Positions 58,001-64,000 are shown, numbered from the stretch's first letter. The stretch is 64,000 nucleotides of DNA from Pararge aegeria (GCF_905163445.1 NC_053182.1:5766001-5830000); one strand, 5' to 3'. Notes: generated by a model not told the origin, from the sequence alone. Translations and numbers: made by a program.

Positions 58001-58552
58001 TGCCTTGCGAAGTGTTGATCTTTTATAGGCGATGGTTTCAACTTACTCGTACCATCAGGTAGTCCATCTGCTAGGACCGCGGAAAAAAGCGTAATAAAAA
58101 GGCATATAATATTAATTTCACCTGCATCGATGCTACGATAATCCTAGCTTAATTCCCAAAGCACAGACCGTGACCGAAAAGATGCTGGTTCAAATTAGTA
58201 GGGATTTAAAATGTATATGTTTGATAAAGTGCGATCCCTACTCAAATACCAAAGTATTTGATCGTTGTATCGAGATACTTTGGTTGATTGACATGACTAC
58301 ATGTACAATGAACTACTTGTTACAAGTACAAAGAACATTTGCATTATTTTTTTATATTGCACTGTTAAAAAAATAACGTTTATTACTTACAAATGTTTAA
58401 TTTATTTGTTTTGTATAACAGGAGTGGGTGTGTACATATCGCGGGTGGAAGAGGGTTCGGTGGCGGAGCGGGCAGGGCTCCGTCCAGGCGACTCCATCCT
58501 GCAAGTCAACGGGACACCATTCTCAGGCATTTCTCACGAGGATGCCCTGAAG
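36862..58552 (+). CDS. dysc: PDZ scaffold protein, whirlin/dyschronic-like, 5' part of gene (spliced, five coding exons)
   Basis: Joining 36862-37008, 38518-38752, 40394-40620, 52393-52549 and 58422-58552 gives 299 codons with no stop. Junction phases are 0, 1, 0 and 1, and every intron is GT-AG. Seen: residues 1-128 are rich in Tyr, His, Ser and Pro; RPISPEQVLRLFG lies at about 146-158; Pro/Ala repeats at about 170-190; an Arg/Glu run and Pro tract at about 207-227; a PDZ domain starts near 232. The ligand loop is GFGI (244-247), and a His at 294 stands at the start of helix B, which is typical of class I PDZ domains. Known: Drosophila dysc is the whirlin homologue, a PDZ scaffold at synapses that supports circadian output and the Slowpoke channel. 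Inference: orthology rests on remembered similarity of the PDZ and flanks; another whirlin/PDZD7-like protein is possible. The rest of the PDZ domain and any later domains lie beyond the window. Confidence 0.68.
37302..37615 (+). repeat. K-family element
   Basis: It opens with 'ttggatagaagcaggcgtta' and carries 'tcaaaattaagcttaatttg' near both ends in opposite senses (37359-37380 and 37540-37560). Inside are 'aacatctcctgaggatgctc' and 'gattgaagaaattataaatt'. Related copies at 50365-50655 and 53140-53415 are in the opposite orientation, and one copy starts at 63974. Confidence 0.65.
37394..37433. repeat. 16-bp perfect hairpin inside K element
   Basis: ctttacatttggcgaa (37394-37409) pairs exactly with 37418-37433. 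The loop is gtgaaaaa. The other K copies lack an equally clear match. Confidence 0.9.
37620..37805 (-). repeat. LINE 3'-end fragment, family F
   Basis: 'cacttcgcagggcatgcaag' then 'aacatgccgccctgtgtcca' match F copies in reverse orientation. Confidence 0.6.
37775..37831. repeat. 27-bp perfect hairpin, 3-nt loop
   Basis: cgcctttaagactggaacac and the next 7 bases (37775-37801) pair exactly with 37805-37831 around ttg. It sits at the end of the F fragment, so one arm duplicates the other in inverted sense. Confidence 0.95.
37923..38192 (-). repeat. SINE family B, first of an inverted pair
   Basis: The tail 'acccattaccagctcac' lies on the left. The head, with 'cgagatcgatcctcgtcacg' on the minus strand, lies near 38140. 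The promoter boxes are damaged. Confidence 0.72.
38238..38440 (+). repeat. SINE family B without head, second of an inverted pair
   Basis: 'cacttgcttcaacggtgaag', 'gcatgcctgagagttctaaa' and 'cgcactgggccagcgtagta' then the tail 'gacccgtgccctgta'. It lies head to head with the copy at 37923-38192, separated by about 45 bp, and ends about 80 bp before coding exon 2. Confidence 0.75.
38518..38752 (+). CDS. dysc: Second coding exon of the dysc-like gene (codons 50-127 plus one base)
   Basis: The exon runs from YVGYDQWLQDN through a Tyr/His/Ser-rich stretch to SSTIANSA, and ends after the first base of a Gly codon at donor gttcgt (38753). The acceptor ...ttttaaaag is weak in pyrimidines, but it is the only AG after the upstream in-frame TAA at 38512 that keeps the frame open and matches phase 0 from the previous exon. 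A SINE copy ends less than 100 bp upstream of the acceptor. No known domain is visible; the stretch looks intrinsically disordered. Confidence 0.75.
38846..39090 (-). repeat. SINE family A
   Basis: The tail side reads 'cagccccaaagtaagcgtag'. The head on the minus strand has gccagttg...'gggttcgattcctac' and 'gcccgattggtgcagtgggt'. A local hairpin 'agcttgtataatacaagct' lies at 38883-38901. Confidence 0.75.
39123..39295 (-). repeat. Repeat fragment related to the 15495 SINE tail
   Basis: 'gtaagtgatgatgcagtcta' then 'aagcgggataacctattagg' parallels 15510-15550. The 89-codon minus frame at 39123-39392 runs through it and is not a gene. Confidence 0.45.
40394..40620 (+). CDS. dysc: Third coding exon of the dysc-like gene (codons 128-203)
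   Basis: The acceptor is ttgaacag (40393) and the donor is gtaagt (40621). The two starting bases GT complete the Gly codon opened by the previous exon. The frame reads ATSLRNSTNH..., then KKRPISPEQVLRLFG, then a Gly/Ala and Pro/Ala-rich tail ending SSTTHH. A second frame is also open across most of the exon (CNQSAQQYKPPERKW...), but it hits TAG at about 40576 inside the exon and does not fit the phases. Upstream of the acceptor the chosen frame closes at a TGA just before acag, so the exon start is well fixed. The conserved-looking RPISPEQVLRLFG segment suggests a short binding motif of unknown role. Confidence 0.75.
40677..40936. mobile_element. Small terminal-inverted-repeat element (MITE-like), copy 1
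   Basis: The left end 'ctcgctcgcaatcgaagagt' and right end 'cttctcgattgcaagcgag' are imperfect inverted repeats of about 30 bp. The inside includes 'acgccgatgttcaagtgtga'. No coding capacity. See copy 2 at 46847-47090. Confidence 0.7.
41068..41966 (-). mobile_element. LINE family J, 5'-truncated copy with coding remnant
   Basis: The minus strand holds the C-terminal reverse-transcriptase region (41601-41966) and a 3' UTR with AATAAA, ending in a run of gactttgactttgacttt type on the left. The 5' truncation is near 41966. It fixes the identity of the J tails at 20146, 33193, 33983, 57462 and 59710. Confidence 0.8.
41601..41966 (-). pseudogene. Jockey-like reverse transcriptase C-terminal fragment
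   Basis: 121 codons: VFLGITLDSQLQWGPHVNSL, then SAVYAVKKIRHMTDVETARL, VYFSYFHSIMSYGILLWGNA and IFVLQKRAFRSIYKM. This is the thumb/connection region after the YADD box in jockey-type LINEs; all catalytic motifs are missing. The frame stays open to the truncation, so the insertion is probably moderately young. Confidence 0.8.
41970..44770. other. AT-rich intron sequence with repeat pieces
   Basis: A repeat with 'ttagggttccgtacctcaaa' starts at 42188. A reversed 'agctagttaataa'-ended element lies at 42740-42812. A LINE 3' UTR fragment (minus, 'attgggtggccttatcccta') lies at 43083-43210. An imperfect hairpin joins 43230-43255 and 43290-43322. No gene was seen. Confidence 0.5.
44774..45105 (+). 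repeat. SINE family B, best-preserved copy
   Basis: The head 'ctgtgatagcacagtgggta' has an A-box-like part, and gagttcgaatcccatc is a good B box. The body reads 'cacttgcttcagcggtgaag' and 'cgcactgggccagcgtggtg'; the tail is 'gggtcgatatgaggataatg'. It is about 330 bp. Confidence 0.8.
45270..45500 (+). repeat. Repeat fragment with internal inverted repeat
   Basis: 'ctgcaatcttacctggtgat' and 'cctgtaatcggtgtctaggc' resemble 15480-15600. 'ctgacgtaatatgaaatacg' lies at 45344-45363 and folds on itself. Confidence 0.4.
45500..46846. other. No gene seen
   Basis: AT-rich intron DNA. The 61-codon frame at 46512-46697 has a Lys-rich stretch (KSKKDKKGKTPKSK) but no other support. Confidence 0.4.
46847..47090. 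mobile_element. Small terminal-inverted-repeat element (MITE-like), copy 2
   Basis: The left end 'gcgctcgcaatcgatgagtc' and right end 'gactcctcgattgcgagcg' match copy 1. So do the internal marks 'tccgatgttcaag' and 'gtagtcaaatttgactttta'. The two copies are diverged, which argues for independent insertion. Confidence 0.7.
47548..47730. repeat. Long imperfect fold-back
   Basis: The left arm (about 47556-47628) and right arm (about 47646-47720) pair with a few mismatches: 'gcgtaaatcttgcaatcact' against the complement of 'gtgattgtaagatttacgc', with outer 'tacgtatctcgcg' against 'cgcgagatatgta'. The loop is about 18 nt. The right arm leads into an F-family LINE tail. Confidence 0.8.
47690..47880 (+). 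repeat. LINE 3'-end copy, family F
   Basis: 'cactgcgaagtgttgctctg' then 'caggtgggccatttgcttgg' and 'gtccgacaattattac'. The 92-codon frame at 47600-47878 runs across it and the fold-back. Confidence 0.6.
48410..48765 (+). repeat. Interspersed element 'actagctcttgcc...ataatactagtaag'
   Basis: The 5' end 'agaactagctcttgccagcg', 'gggataaaaagtagcctatg' in the middle and the 3' end 'actttcgcatatataatact' match the reversed copy at 61985-62212. Non-coding. Confidence 0.6.
48805..48843. repeat. 16-bp perfect hairpin, 7-nt loop
   Basis: tattattatgttacta (48805-48820) pairs exactly with 48828-48843. Confidence 0.9.
48844..50364. other. AT-rich; two diverged copies of an unnamed repeat
   Basis: About 49255-49400 and 50025-50150 share 'gttttagac', 'ggtgccaacagcaattt/ggtgccagatagcaattt' and 'atattgttt..ctttg'. 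'aatataaaatttctttatc' (48941-48960) pairs with 'gataaagaaattttatatt' (49005-49023). No gene was seen. Confidence 0.45.
50365..50655 (-). repeat. K-family element
   Basis: It runs from 'aaaattaagcttaatttgct' through 'gagcaggagaatctgtatgg' and 'caaacagatcttcggcaatg' to 'ccgcaaagtaacgcctgctt', the reverse complement of the 37302 copy's start. Confidence 0.65.
50955..51095 (-). repeat. LINE 3'-end copy, family G
   Basis: 'acttatttatttcaagcagg', 'actctaccaccggttcggaa' and 'gagccggcaagaaactcagc'. Confidence 0.72.
51405..51735 (+). repeat. Interspersed element 'tactagcgggcccggcagac'
   Basis: The start is 'atactagcgggcccggcaga', and 'tgtccagctgtttcggagga' and 'cagccgttctcgagtttcgt' follow. It ends in a 'atagatagatag' run at about 51713-51725. 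It is of the same general type as the 78-1601 element. Confidence 0.55.
52393..52549 (+). CDS. dysc: Fourth coding exon of the dysc-like gene (codons 204-255, start of PDZ domain)
   Basis: The acceptor is gttcgtag (52392); the in-frame TAG at the junction excludes a longer exon. It reads AIYRGERERERPYSSGG, then APPPPVEPATRTVTM, then the PDZ start SHGFGICVKGGKEA, and breaks after the first base of a Gly codon at donor gtgagt. GFGI stands where the canonical GLGF carboxylate-binding loop sits. The exon is GC-rich between AT-rich introns. An ATG lies inside the exon (52488) in the same frame, but it cannot be shown to be used as an alternative start. Confidence 0.8.
53140..53415 (-). repeat. K-family element
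   Basis: 'ggagcgtcctcagaagatgt', 'gattgaagaaattataaata' and 'ccgcaaagtaacgcctgctt' at the right end. It contains an internal inverted copy of its own 'attatttcttcaatct' text (53160 versus 53283). Confidence 0.62.
53680..53815 (+). pseudogene. LINE C-terminal fragment
   Basis: It reads GNTEGKRPRGRSPTRWVDQL, then KKSNSDRFYQIAKMASNRSRW, stop. This is a common lepidopteran retrotransposon C-terminus (GKR-R-GRP-TRW form). Only about 40 codons remain. Confidence 0.65.
53816..55560. other. AT-rich intron sequence, no gene seen
   Basis: A repeat-like stretch at 54180-54410 includes 'cctgtccagccattttggat'. A SINE-B tail fragment (minus) lies at about 55290-55350 ('cccactacaggacacgggtc'). Nothing else is recognised. 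Confidence 0.45.
55545..55740 (+). repeat. SINE family B with deleted middle
   Basis: The head 'gcggtggtagctcagtgatg' jumps to 'gagagttctccaaaatgttc' and then 'cagcactgggccagcgtggt'. The B box and the part after it are missing. Confidence 0.65.
55784..55831. repeat. 22-bp perfect hairpin, 4-nt loop
   Basis: aacttcctatgggcctcaca and the next two bases (55784-55805) pair exactly with 55810-55831. The loop is aagg. Confidence 0.95.
55838..55925 (+). pseudogene. RTE-like LINE fragment
   Basis: 'agagcgatgttaggagtatc' then 'gaaatggggagatctgtaga' and 'actagagttaccgac' spell R-A-M-L-G-V-S-L, N-E-E-I-R-R-R-T-R-V-T-D of RTE-type ORFs, with a stop replacing one Arg codon. Confidence 0.7.
55926..57460. 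other. AT-rich intron sequence, no gene seen
   Basis: A short repeat piece lies at 56655-56690 ('atgcagtctaagattgtagc'). An imperfect inverted repeat joins 56750-56775 and 56793-56813 ('acttcacttcacta'/'tagtgaagtgaagt'). A SINE-tail-like piece lies at 57320-57420. Confidence 0.45.
57462..57905 (-). repeat. LINE 3'-end copy, family J
   Basis: 'ctaaagctacgagggttcca', 'aaacttagccggttg', 'ttacacccaagcatttttat' and 'ttgcactgctagtttatttt' line up with 41100-41590, the non-coding part of the J element. It stops just before the protein remnant would start. Confidence 0.78.
57950..58095 (+). repeat. LINE 3'-end copy, family F
   Basis: 'gcatgccttgcgaagtgttg', 'cttttataggcgatggtttc' and 'catcaggtagtccatctgct'. 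Confidence 0.6.
58422..58552 (+). CDS. dysc: Fifth coding exon of the dysc-like gene (codons 256-299, core of PDZ domain)
   Basis: The acceptor is tgtataacag (58421) and the donor is gtaggt (58553). It completes the split Gly codon and reads VGVYISRVEEGSVAERAG, LRPGDSILQVNG, then TPFSGISHEDALK. These match PDZ strands B-C, the AG(L)xxGD turn and the start of helix B, where His 294 predicts a preference for class I C-terminal ligands (S/T-X-hydrophobic). The exon ends in phase 0. The next exon should begin with the rest of helix B (expected I/V-L-K...). I could not find it in the remaining 5.4 kb. Confidence 0.85.
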
Positions 58553-58589
58553 GTAGGTGTTAAGTGTACTTTTAGTATATTATTTTTAG

Positions 58590-58695
58590 GTTAAATTCAT
58601 TTATTTCAAGTCAGCCTACTAACGCTTATAAGCACTTTTGGAACGTCAAGTATGTATGTTTCTAGTGACTCTAACATTACTATTATAATATTCCT
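58590..58695 (-). repeat. LINE 3'-end fragment, family G
   Basis: 'attcatttatttcaagtcag' then 'cttataagcacttttggaac' and 'gtgactctaac'. It starts only about 40 bp after the last exon's donor. Confidence 0.65.
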
Positions 58696-59339
58696 AACAG
58701 TTAGTCTGCCTGTCCGTTTTTGTGCAATAAGTCAAGTGGTCGCAGCAATTCACTAGTCATAATCGGCACAAGACCGTTGAATTTGGAAAAACATACAAGA
58801 AACAAAGATTAGAAGAAAATGTTCTGGCCTTCCATGAAATAGATTTTGTTTGATTCATTTAGTAAAAAACAAACAGACTTTAATTTTATTTATATTTATC
58901 TCTATGGATCTATTCGAGAGCGCTTCGGCTAAAACGACAGGAAGATATACTTAACCACTTCAAGCAAACGAAACTATTACAATAATGGCTGCTGCAAAAA
59001 TAACGCAGATATTACATCTATTTCAGCAGATTTTGCGAGAGTTTCAATCTACTGCGCCTTGAAAAATGTAAATAAGCTTTCCTTTGTACACTTCATGTAT
59101 CTTATGTTCACAATCACAATTTATGGTACATAAATAATAAATAAATAAATAAATAAATAAATCCGAAGAATCATTAAATATAGTAACCAAGACTAAATCT
59201 GTTAGATAAAACATAAACACCGAGTTGAAACTTTATCCTTTACCCCATTTCTATCTAATTACACAGATACTACTTAAATAACCTACTTAAACTGAGTTTC
59301 GCAAGGTTTAATTTTGCAAGGCAGCCCTAATATAATAAA

Positions 59340-59670
59340 GTAGACTGTTTGCTTACCTCGTCGGTTAGTTAGCACGTTCTACTAAGAAACACGATATCCT
59401 GAGTTCGATTAATTATCGGCCAAAAAGGTATTATGTATTGGTTCAAGAAGTTCTCGTTACCAGCCTGAATTTAGTAAATTGGACCATTCCCACATCTGTG
59501 CCTCGGAGAGAACATTAATCCGTTGGCCCCTTTATATTATCATGTGATAATAATCGTTTGAGTATGACAAGCCGCTTTGTACCAGCGTGAAGAGTTTGAG
59601 CTCTATTTCCCTCTCTCCTTTAAGATAAGAGTCCCAACTGTGGGACACTAATGGGCTATGCATGATGATG
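59340..59670 (+). repeat. tRNA-headed SINE, family L
   Basis: The head 'cctcgtcggttagttagcac' has an A-box-like part, and a B box 'gagttcgattaat' follows at 59401. The body has 'tgtgcctcggagagaacatt' and the tail 'gtgggacactaatgggctat' before an atg run. Confidence 0.65.
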
Positions 59671-59704
59671 AGGACGCACAATCTTTATTTAGTACATACT
59701 TACA

Positions 59705-59815
59705 CGTTCGAAATATTTTTAATTCAAATAGGCCATATATGGCACATTTCTTGTTAAACTTATAACTAAAACTACAAGGGTATCCAACCGTGCCTGATCT
59801 ATAATATTTTAAAGA
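59705..59815 (-). repeat. LINE family J fragment
   Basis: 'aattcaaataggccatatat', 'aaactacaagggtatccaac' and 'gtgcctgatct' match J copies weakly. Confidence 0.5.
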
Positions 59816-60174
59816 GTTTTAAACTGTGTATTTATAGATACTATTCATTTTAATAAACATCCACTGTAACCTAGTTTTAGCTTGGTAGGTATTTCACGAG
59901 TTTACGATATTGTCAGAACGCTAAATTCAATTTTGGTTTAACATTTTGATTCGCGTGCGATTCACCTTTCAGTGCCTTTCAATAAATATCCGAGACTGTC
60001 GTTCAGGTTGACATTTGTAATTTACCCGCGTCGTTTATAATTGTATAGCTATTGTGATGCACCAAATAATGACCGTACTTTAATGATAACGATAAGAACG
60101 AATTACTGAAAGAATTAAAAAAATATTATTATTAAATGTTTGCCTAAGGATAGAATGACATGGCGGAATTACGA

Positions 60175-60371
60175 AGACAAAACTTTTACAGCCTTATCAT
60201 CAGAAGCCTTTTAACGTCCCACTGTTGGGCCTCGTCTCTTATTGGAGATACGGTTTTAGAGCTTCGACCCACAGCACTGCTTCAATGCGGGTTGGCTAGC
60301 TTTAACGATTATTATCACGTCATGATAATAACCGGTACCGACGGATTATTGTTCTCCCCGAGACACATATT
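60175..60371 (+). repeat. SINE family H, near-complete copy
   Basis: 'cgtcccactgttgggcctcg', 'cagcactgcttcaatgcggg' and 'ttggctagctttaacgatta'. The tail is 'aataaccggtaccgacgga'. The 72-codon frame at 60160-60378 is this repeat. Confidence 0.65.
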
Positions 60372-60735
60372 AAAATAAATAATAGTTTAAAAAATAAATA
60401 AAAAACACGCTTTTTATAGAAAACCGAACTAAAAAATTGAAAATATTATTTTCTATTTTTAGTTTTTGGTGCATGGTGTCAATAGTTATAAATATTTTAT
60501 TGACAGATATGAGTAGAGTGATTATTATTTTGATAATATCTTAAAAGCACCCCACGCTTTTTTTTAAATAAAATATATTTTTATTCACACTATTATTAAT
60601 TTATATTTATAGAAATTTTTAACACTATTCTTAATTTAAATTTATTAAAATTTATTTTCTATTTTTTAGTTCGGTTTTCTATAAAAAGCGTGTTTTTTAG
60701 TTTTTTTTAAACTATTATTTATTTTCTACTTTTTA
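60372..60735. mobile_element. Fold-back element with about 70-bp inverted ends
   Basis: The left arm (about 60373-60445, 'aacacgctttttatagaaaa' then 'ccgaactaaaaaat') is the inverted copy of the right arm (about 60657-60722, 'ttagttcggttttctataaa' then 'aagcgtgttttttag'). The middle is AT-rich and non-coding. Confidence 0.75.
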
Positions 60736-60879
60736 GTTTGGTTTATTTTAAACTGTTATTTGATCTAATCTACTATCAATTCCGTGATAACTTGTTTAAA
60801 ACAGTCCATTAAAAAGAAACAGCTAACGCCCTCTACCATCTAGTAGCTTAATGTTTTCTGTGGTATTTGTTAGGTACGC

Positions 60880-61125
60880 GAACGCCATCTGTTGGAAACG
60901 CAATAGGTTTTTTACATTTGGGTCTAGGGTTTTTTACATTTGGGTCTAGATGGCGCTGTAGTAATTGTAATTAGTGTATTGTCATCGATCCTCGATATGT
61001 CTACAAAGTTTGAATCAAATCTGATCGTTCAAAGTGGGTCAAAATCGCGCTCAAAGAAGTCGGTTACAAACAAACATACAAACATACAGGTGAAGCTAAT
61101 AAAAAGCGTGTATCATTGTAAAAAA
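60880..61125 (+). repeat. Interspersed repeat ending 'gctaataaaaagcgtgt'
   Basis: 'gtctagatggcgctgtagta', 'tatgtctacaaagtttgaat' and 'caggtgaagctaataaaaag'. It shares the aaaagcgtgt motif with the adjacent fold-back element. Confidence 0.6.
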
Positions 61126-61261
61126 CAATGACATTGGATGACTACAAAAAAAATTGCACTAAAATATCCAAATATCTACTATTTTGTAATCGAATACTAC
61201 TATTTTACAACCGTACTCTCGATGCCAATGATATACAATATAATAATAATGCAACAAAATC

Positions 61262-61640
61262 AAATCATCATCATCATCATCATCAACACTTCAACCGATT
61301 GAAGTCCACTGCTGGACATAGGTCTTTTAAGGAGTTTCAAAATCCACAGTCCTGGGACGCTTGTTTCCAGCGGCTCCCAGCGACTCGTTCTATGAAGTCT
61401 GTCCATCTCGTTGGGGGCCGACCAACGCTGCGTTTACATGTGTGGTGTCGTCATTCCAGCTCCTCGGAACCCCAACGTCCATCGGTTCTCCGAGCTTTGT
61501 GCCCTGCCCATTTCCACTTCAGCTTTGCGACTCGCTGAGCTACGTCAGTAACTCTGGTTCTTTTAAGGATCTCCTCATTTCTGATTTAATCACGTAGAGA
61601 TACTCCCAACATTGCTATCTCCATCGTCCGCTGATAAAAT
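61262..61640 (-). pseudogene. RTE-like LINE 3' end with (atg)n tail
   Basis: The minus strand reads V-T-D-V-A-Q-R-V-A-K-L-K-W-K-W, then R-R-T-D-G-R-W, V-G-R-P-P-T-R-W-T-D and A-G-S-R-W-K-Q-A-S-Q-D, with small gaps. It is followed by 'tgtccagcagtggacttcaa' and an atg repeat. The open frames on + at 61128 and 61361 are shadows. Confidence 0.78.
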
Positions 61641-61764
61641 CAAATATACGAAAACATTTAGACTGCCTGATTTACTACCTAAAATTATAAAGAATAGATA
61701 GTAATGCAAAGGCATTTCTAGCGAATGCACTTGTGGCAAGAATTACATGAAATAAAAATGGAAA

Positions 61765-61932
61765 TTCAAATTCAAATTCAAATTCAAATTCATTTATTTC
61801 AAGTAGGCCTACTTTATAAGCACTTTTGAAACGTCAAGTATGCATGTTTGTGTGACTCTACCACCGGTTCGGTAAGCAGATTCTACCGAGAAGAGCCGGC
61901 AAGAAACTCAGTAGTTGCTCTTTTTGAAAAGT
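61765..61932 (-). repeat. LINE 3'-end copy, family G
   Basis: A run of 'aaattc' units is the tail, then 'atttatttcaagtaggccta', 'ctaccaccggttcggtaagc' and 'gagccggcaagaaactcagt'. Confidence 0.78.
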
Positions 61933-61984
61933 ATGCTCAAGTCTAATATTATAGTAGATGGCGCCATATGTGATAATATATATA

Positions 61985-62212
61985 TTTATATATATAATAT
62001 GTATAGTATTATAAATGCGAAAGTTTATTTGTCCATCCTTCGCGCTCCAAGATAGCAACCTATCAACTTGATTTTTTTGCATAGAGTTACTTAAAAGGTT
62101 GGAGAGTAACATAGGCTACTTTTTATCCCATGACAAAAAATGGTTCTTAAGGGATAAGTAAAAAACCGTAATAAACGCGGACTAAGACCGCGGGAACAGC
62201 TAGTACCGCACA
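61985..62212 (-). repeat. Interspersed element, reversed copy of the 48410 type
   Basis: It starts 'attataaatgcgaaagttta' and has 'aacataggctactttttatc' in the middle. It ends 'aagaccgcgggaacagctag', the inverted 5' end. Confidence 0.65.
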
Positions 62213-62689
62213 GCTAGTTAAGGCTGGACTGTAATAGTTTTTATAATGAATTTATATATATTTATTTTTGTTAAAAAAAAATTATCGTTCTTCAAAAAAG
62301 ACAGGATTTTAAATAAATTTCCACCAACCAATATGTTTGATTCCATCTTTAATTGGTCTTATTTTCATTGCCAAGCCATTTCTGTTCAAAATATTTTAGT
62401 TCTCACGCAAATTTTATTTGAAATTCACAAATATTTTCAACGGGAATGAACAATCAACTGAAAGATTATTAAGCTACTAAACTATTATGTTATAAATTAA
62501 TATGAATTAACGTCAGCTATTATTTTCATTTTCATTCATTTTTTAATCAAGCAAATTAGGCTGGTACTGCGGGAAATGAAATCTGGACACGAGATTGACG
62601 CTTTTAATTTCCGTACGTCGCGCGTCGATTCCAAGTCTGTACTGGAATGAAAAAGTACCATTTCAAGAGATGACAATTTTTTCATCAAA

Positions 62690-63422
62690 TCTTTACTTAT
62701 AATAAAACTGTAACTGGAAGATTTCTGTACATTTAATATATTTTAAACATTTTGAACGGGGGATGCTTTATAATCGACACTGAGTCCAAAACAGATTTTT
62801 ATTTAATTTTTATCTGTGTGTCTGTCTGTCTGTCCGAGCATCACATCAAATTACTGAACGGATTTAAATAAAATTTCGTATAGTGGTAGCTGATATACCG
62901 GGTCAACATATAGGATACTTTTTATCCCGATAAACAATAAGTTTCCTCCGGGAAATGGGATGAAATTTTTTATCAATTTTACTTCATAGCTTCGTTAAAT
63001 TTTGACCAATTTTTATAATTCTTTTTTTATTTGAAAGTGTATACTAAGCACGCTCTGACAAATTTTAATGTAGATTTGATAAATATTATCGGAGATATAG
63101 GACATAACTCTTCACAGATAACTGCAAGTCGCGAGGCATATGGGACAACGAACGAATGCATGCGTATCATCCTGCTAAATAATAATATTATAAATGCGAA
63201 AGAAATTAAGTAATATAATATTAAGTTTTATTATATGCCTGTAAATTCAGTTTTAAAATATTCAAATTGAACCTATCGCTTAGTAGTTGCGACGGGTATA
63301 GAATAACACGTACGGCCGCGAATAACATAGTTTGGAAATAAAACAGGCCCACCTGGTAGGCGCTGCATTAGTTTCTAGGTTTTTTCTAGCTGCAGACGAA
63401 GTTGCGCGGTTCAGCTAGTCTG
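62690..63422 (-). repeat. Interspersed element, uninterrupted sister of the 28633 copy
   Basis: The tail 'ttacttataataaaactgta' is on the left, with a tgtc run at 62819-62834, 'gtcgcgaggcatatgggaca' in the middle and 'agacgaagttgcgcggttca' as the inverted 5' end. The 60-codon frame at 63031 is chance. Confidence 0.75.
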
Positions 63423-63973
63423 TATATAAATTATAAAATTGTTTTATTTAATAATACAGAGTATGTTTATTTTGTGGTTGAACTTCAATGAATAGATATC
63501 ATTATTAAAGCGTATAATTTTAAGCAAATTTTCAGTGAATTATAGGTAGTTTCTACTTATATTTCTATTATTCAGAAAATTCTTAAGTACACTTGACATT
63601 TTCCTTTCATACAAGTTGAAAACAGCATGTATTTTACCTACCGTTTCCTTATGCATGTTTTATTATGTTTGGCTATTTCCATATTAGGGACTTTCTATAT
63701 TAGACTCAGTGCGAATACGTGAGACCCATGAAACGTAATATAGGAGGGTTAGGCGTGAGCCCTTCCTTCCGCAATTCCTTACGATATCACCTGATTTACG
63801 GTGCAGCCTTTGGATGAATATATTGTCTAAAATGCTATTCCTTATTTATAACATTTTAGAGGTTGTAATTGTACAGTAATGTCACAATCAGGAACATTAA
63901 CAACAACAATACGAGTCAGTCAAAATTGCTATTTCCGCAATGGTTTCTGTAAAATAATCTAATCTAAAAGGGA

Positions 63974-64000
63974 CATTGGATAGAAGCAGGCGTTACTTTG
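63974..64000 (+). repeat. Start of a K-family element at the window edge
   Basis: 'ttggatagaagcaggcgtta' followed by ctttg matches the left end of the 37302 copy; it continues outside the window. Confidence 0.6.

Larger units (their letters stand above)
52550..58421 (+). other. dysc: Intron between coding exons 4 and 5, inside the PDZ domain
   Basis: GT-AG, 5.9 kb, phase 1. It splits the PDZ domain between the ligand loop and strand B. It holds a K-family element, RTE-like and LINE J pieces and SINE-B remnants. Confidence 0.75.
58553..64000 (+). other. dysc: Start of the next intron, continuing past the window
   Basis: It begins with donor gtaggt. No continuation of the PDZ domain was found to the right edge. 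The sequence is mainly repeats. 58700-59340 is unremarkable AT-rich DNA with a short aaat run near 59135-59160. 62215-62690 and 63425-63970 show nothing recognisable. Confidence 0.6.

Noticed and set aside
61128..61538. 136-codon frame with a His run
   Set aside because: The His run is the (atc)n microsatellite, and the rest is the complement of an RTE-like ORF.

Overview
The window looks like a piece of a butterfly or moth (Lepidoptera) genome. It is AT-rich, has a few short GC-rich exons in very long introns, and is packed with interspersed repeats of lepidopteran type: tRNA-headed SINEs, CR1/jockey-like and RTE-like LINE remnants, small inverted-repeat elements, and many diverged elements whose ends read like 'tagc..cgcgacttcgtc'. 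All family names come from memory; no search was run.

I can assemble one host gene, on the + strand. A CpG-rich, probably non-coding first exon ends at a good donor at 4611/4612. A 32-kb intron may follow. Coding starts at ATG 36862, just after an in-frame stop, and continues through five coding exons: 36862-37008, 38518-38752, 40394-40620, 52393-52549 and 58422-58552. All four coding junctions agree in splice phase. The joined product is 299 residues and is still open at the last donor, so the gene runs off the right edge. It has a Tyr/His/Pro-rich low-complexity N-terminus, a short motif (RPISPEQVLRLFG), an Arg/Glu and Pro tract, and then most of a PDZ domain split between the last two exons. 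This fits a whirlin-family scaffold, most likely the orthologue of Drosophila dyschronic (dysc).

Region by region: 1-4.2 kb holds a repeat with an internal array of about 140-bp units. 4.3-4.6 kb is the GC-rich exon. 6.2-10.2 kb holds a 74-bp perfect palindrome, a LINE tail on + and a 5'-truncated, frameshifted LINE on - that meet tail to tail. 10-36 kb is the putative first intron, with SINEs, LINE tails, a recent 192-bp tandem duplication and a large repeat split by a 1-kb insertion. 37-58.5 kb carries the coding exons, with repeats in every intron. 58.5-64 kb is the start of the next intron.

I found no CRISPR array, operon, functional tRNA or rRNA, or intact autonomous transposon, and no convincing new biological system. 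The most distinctive non-coding pattern is a set of short, near-perfect inverted duplications with 0-8 nt loops. They look like products of strand-switching during replication.
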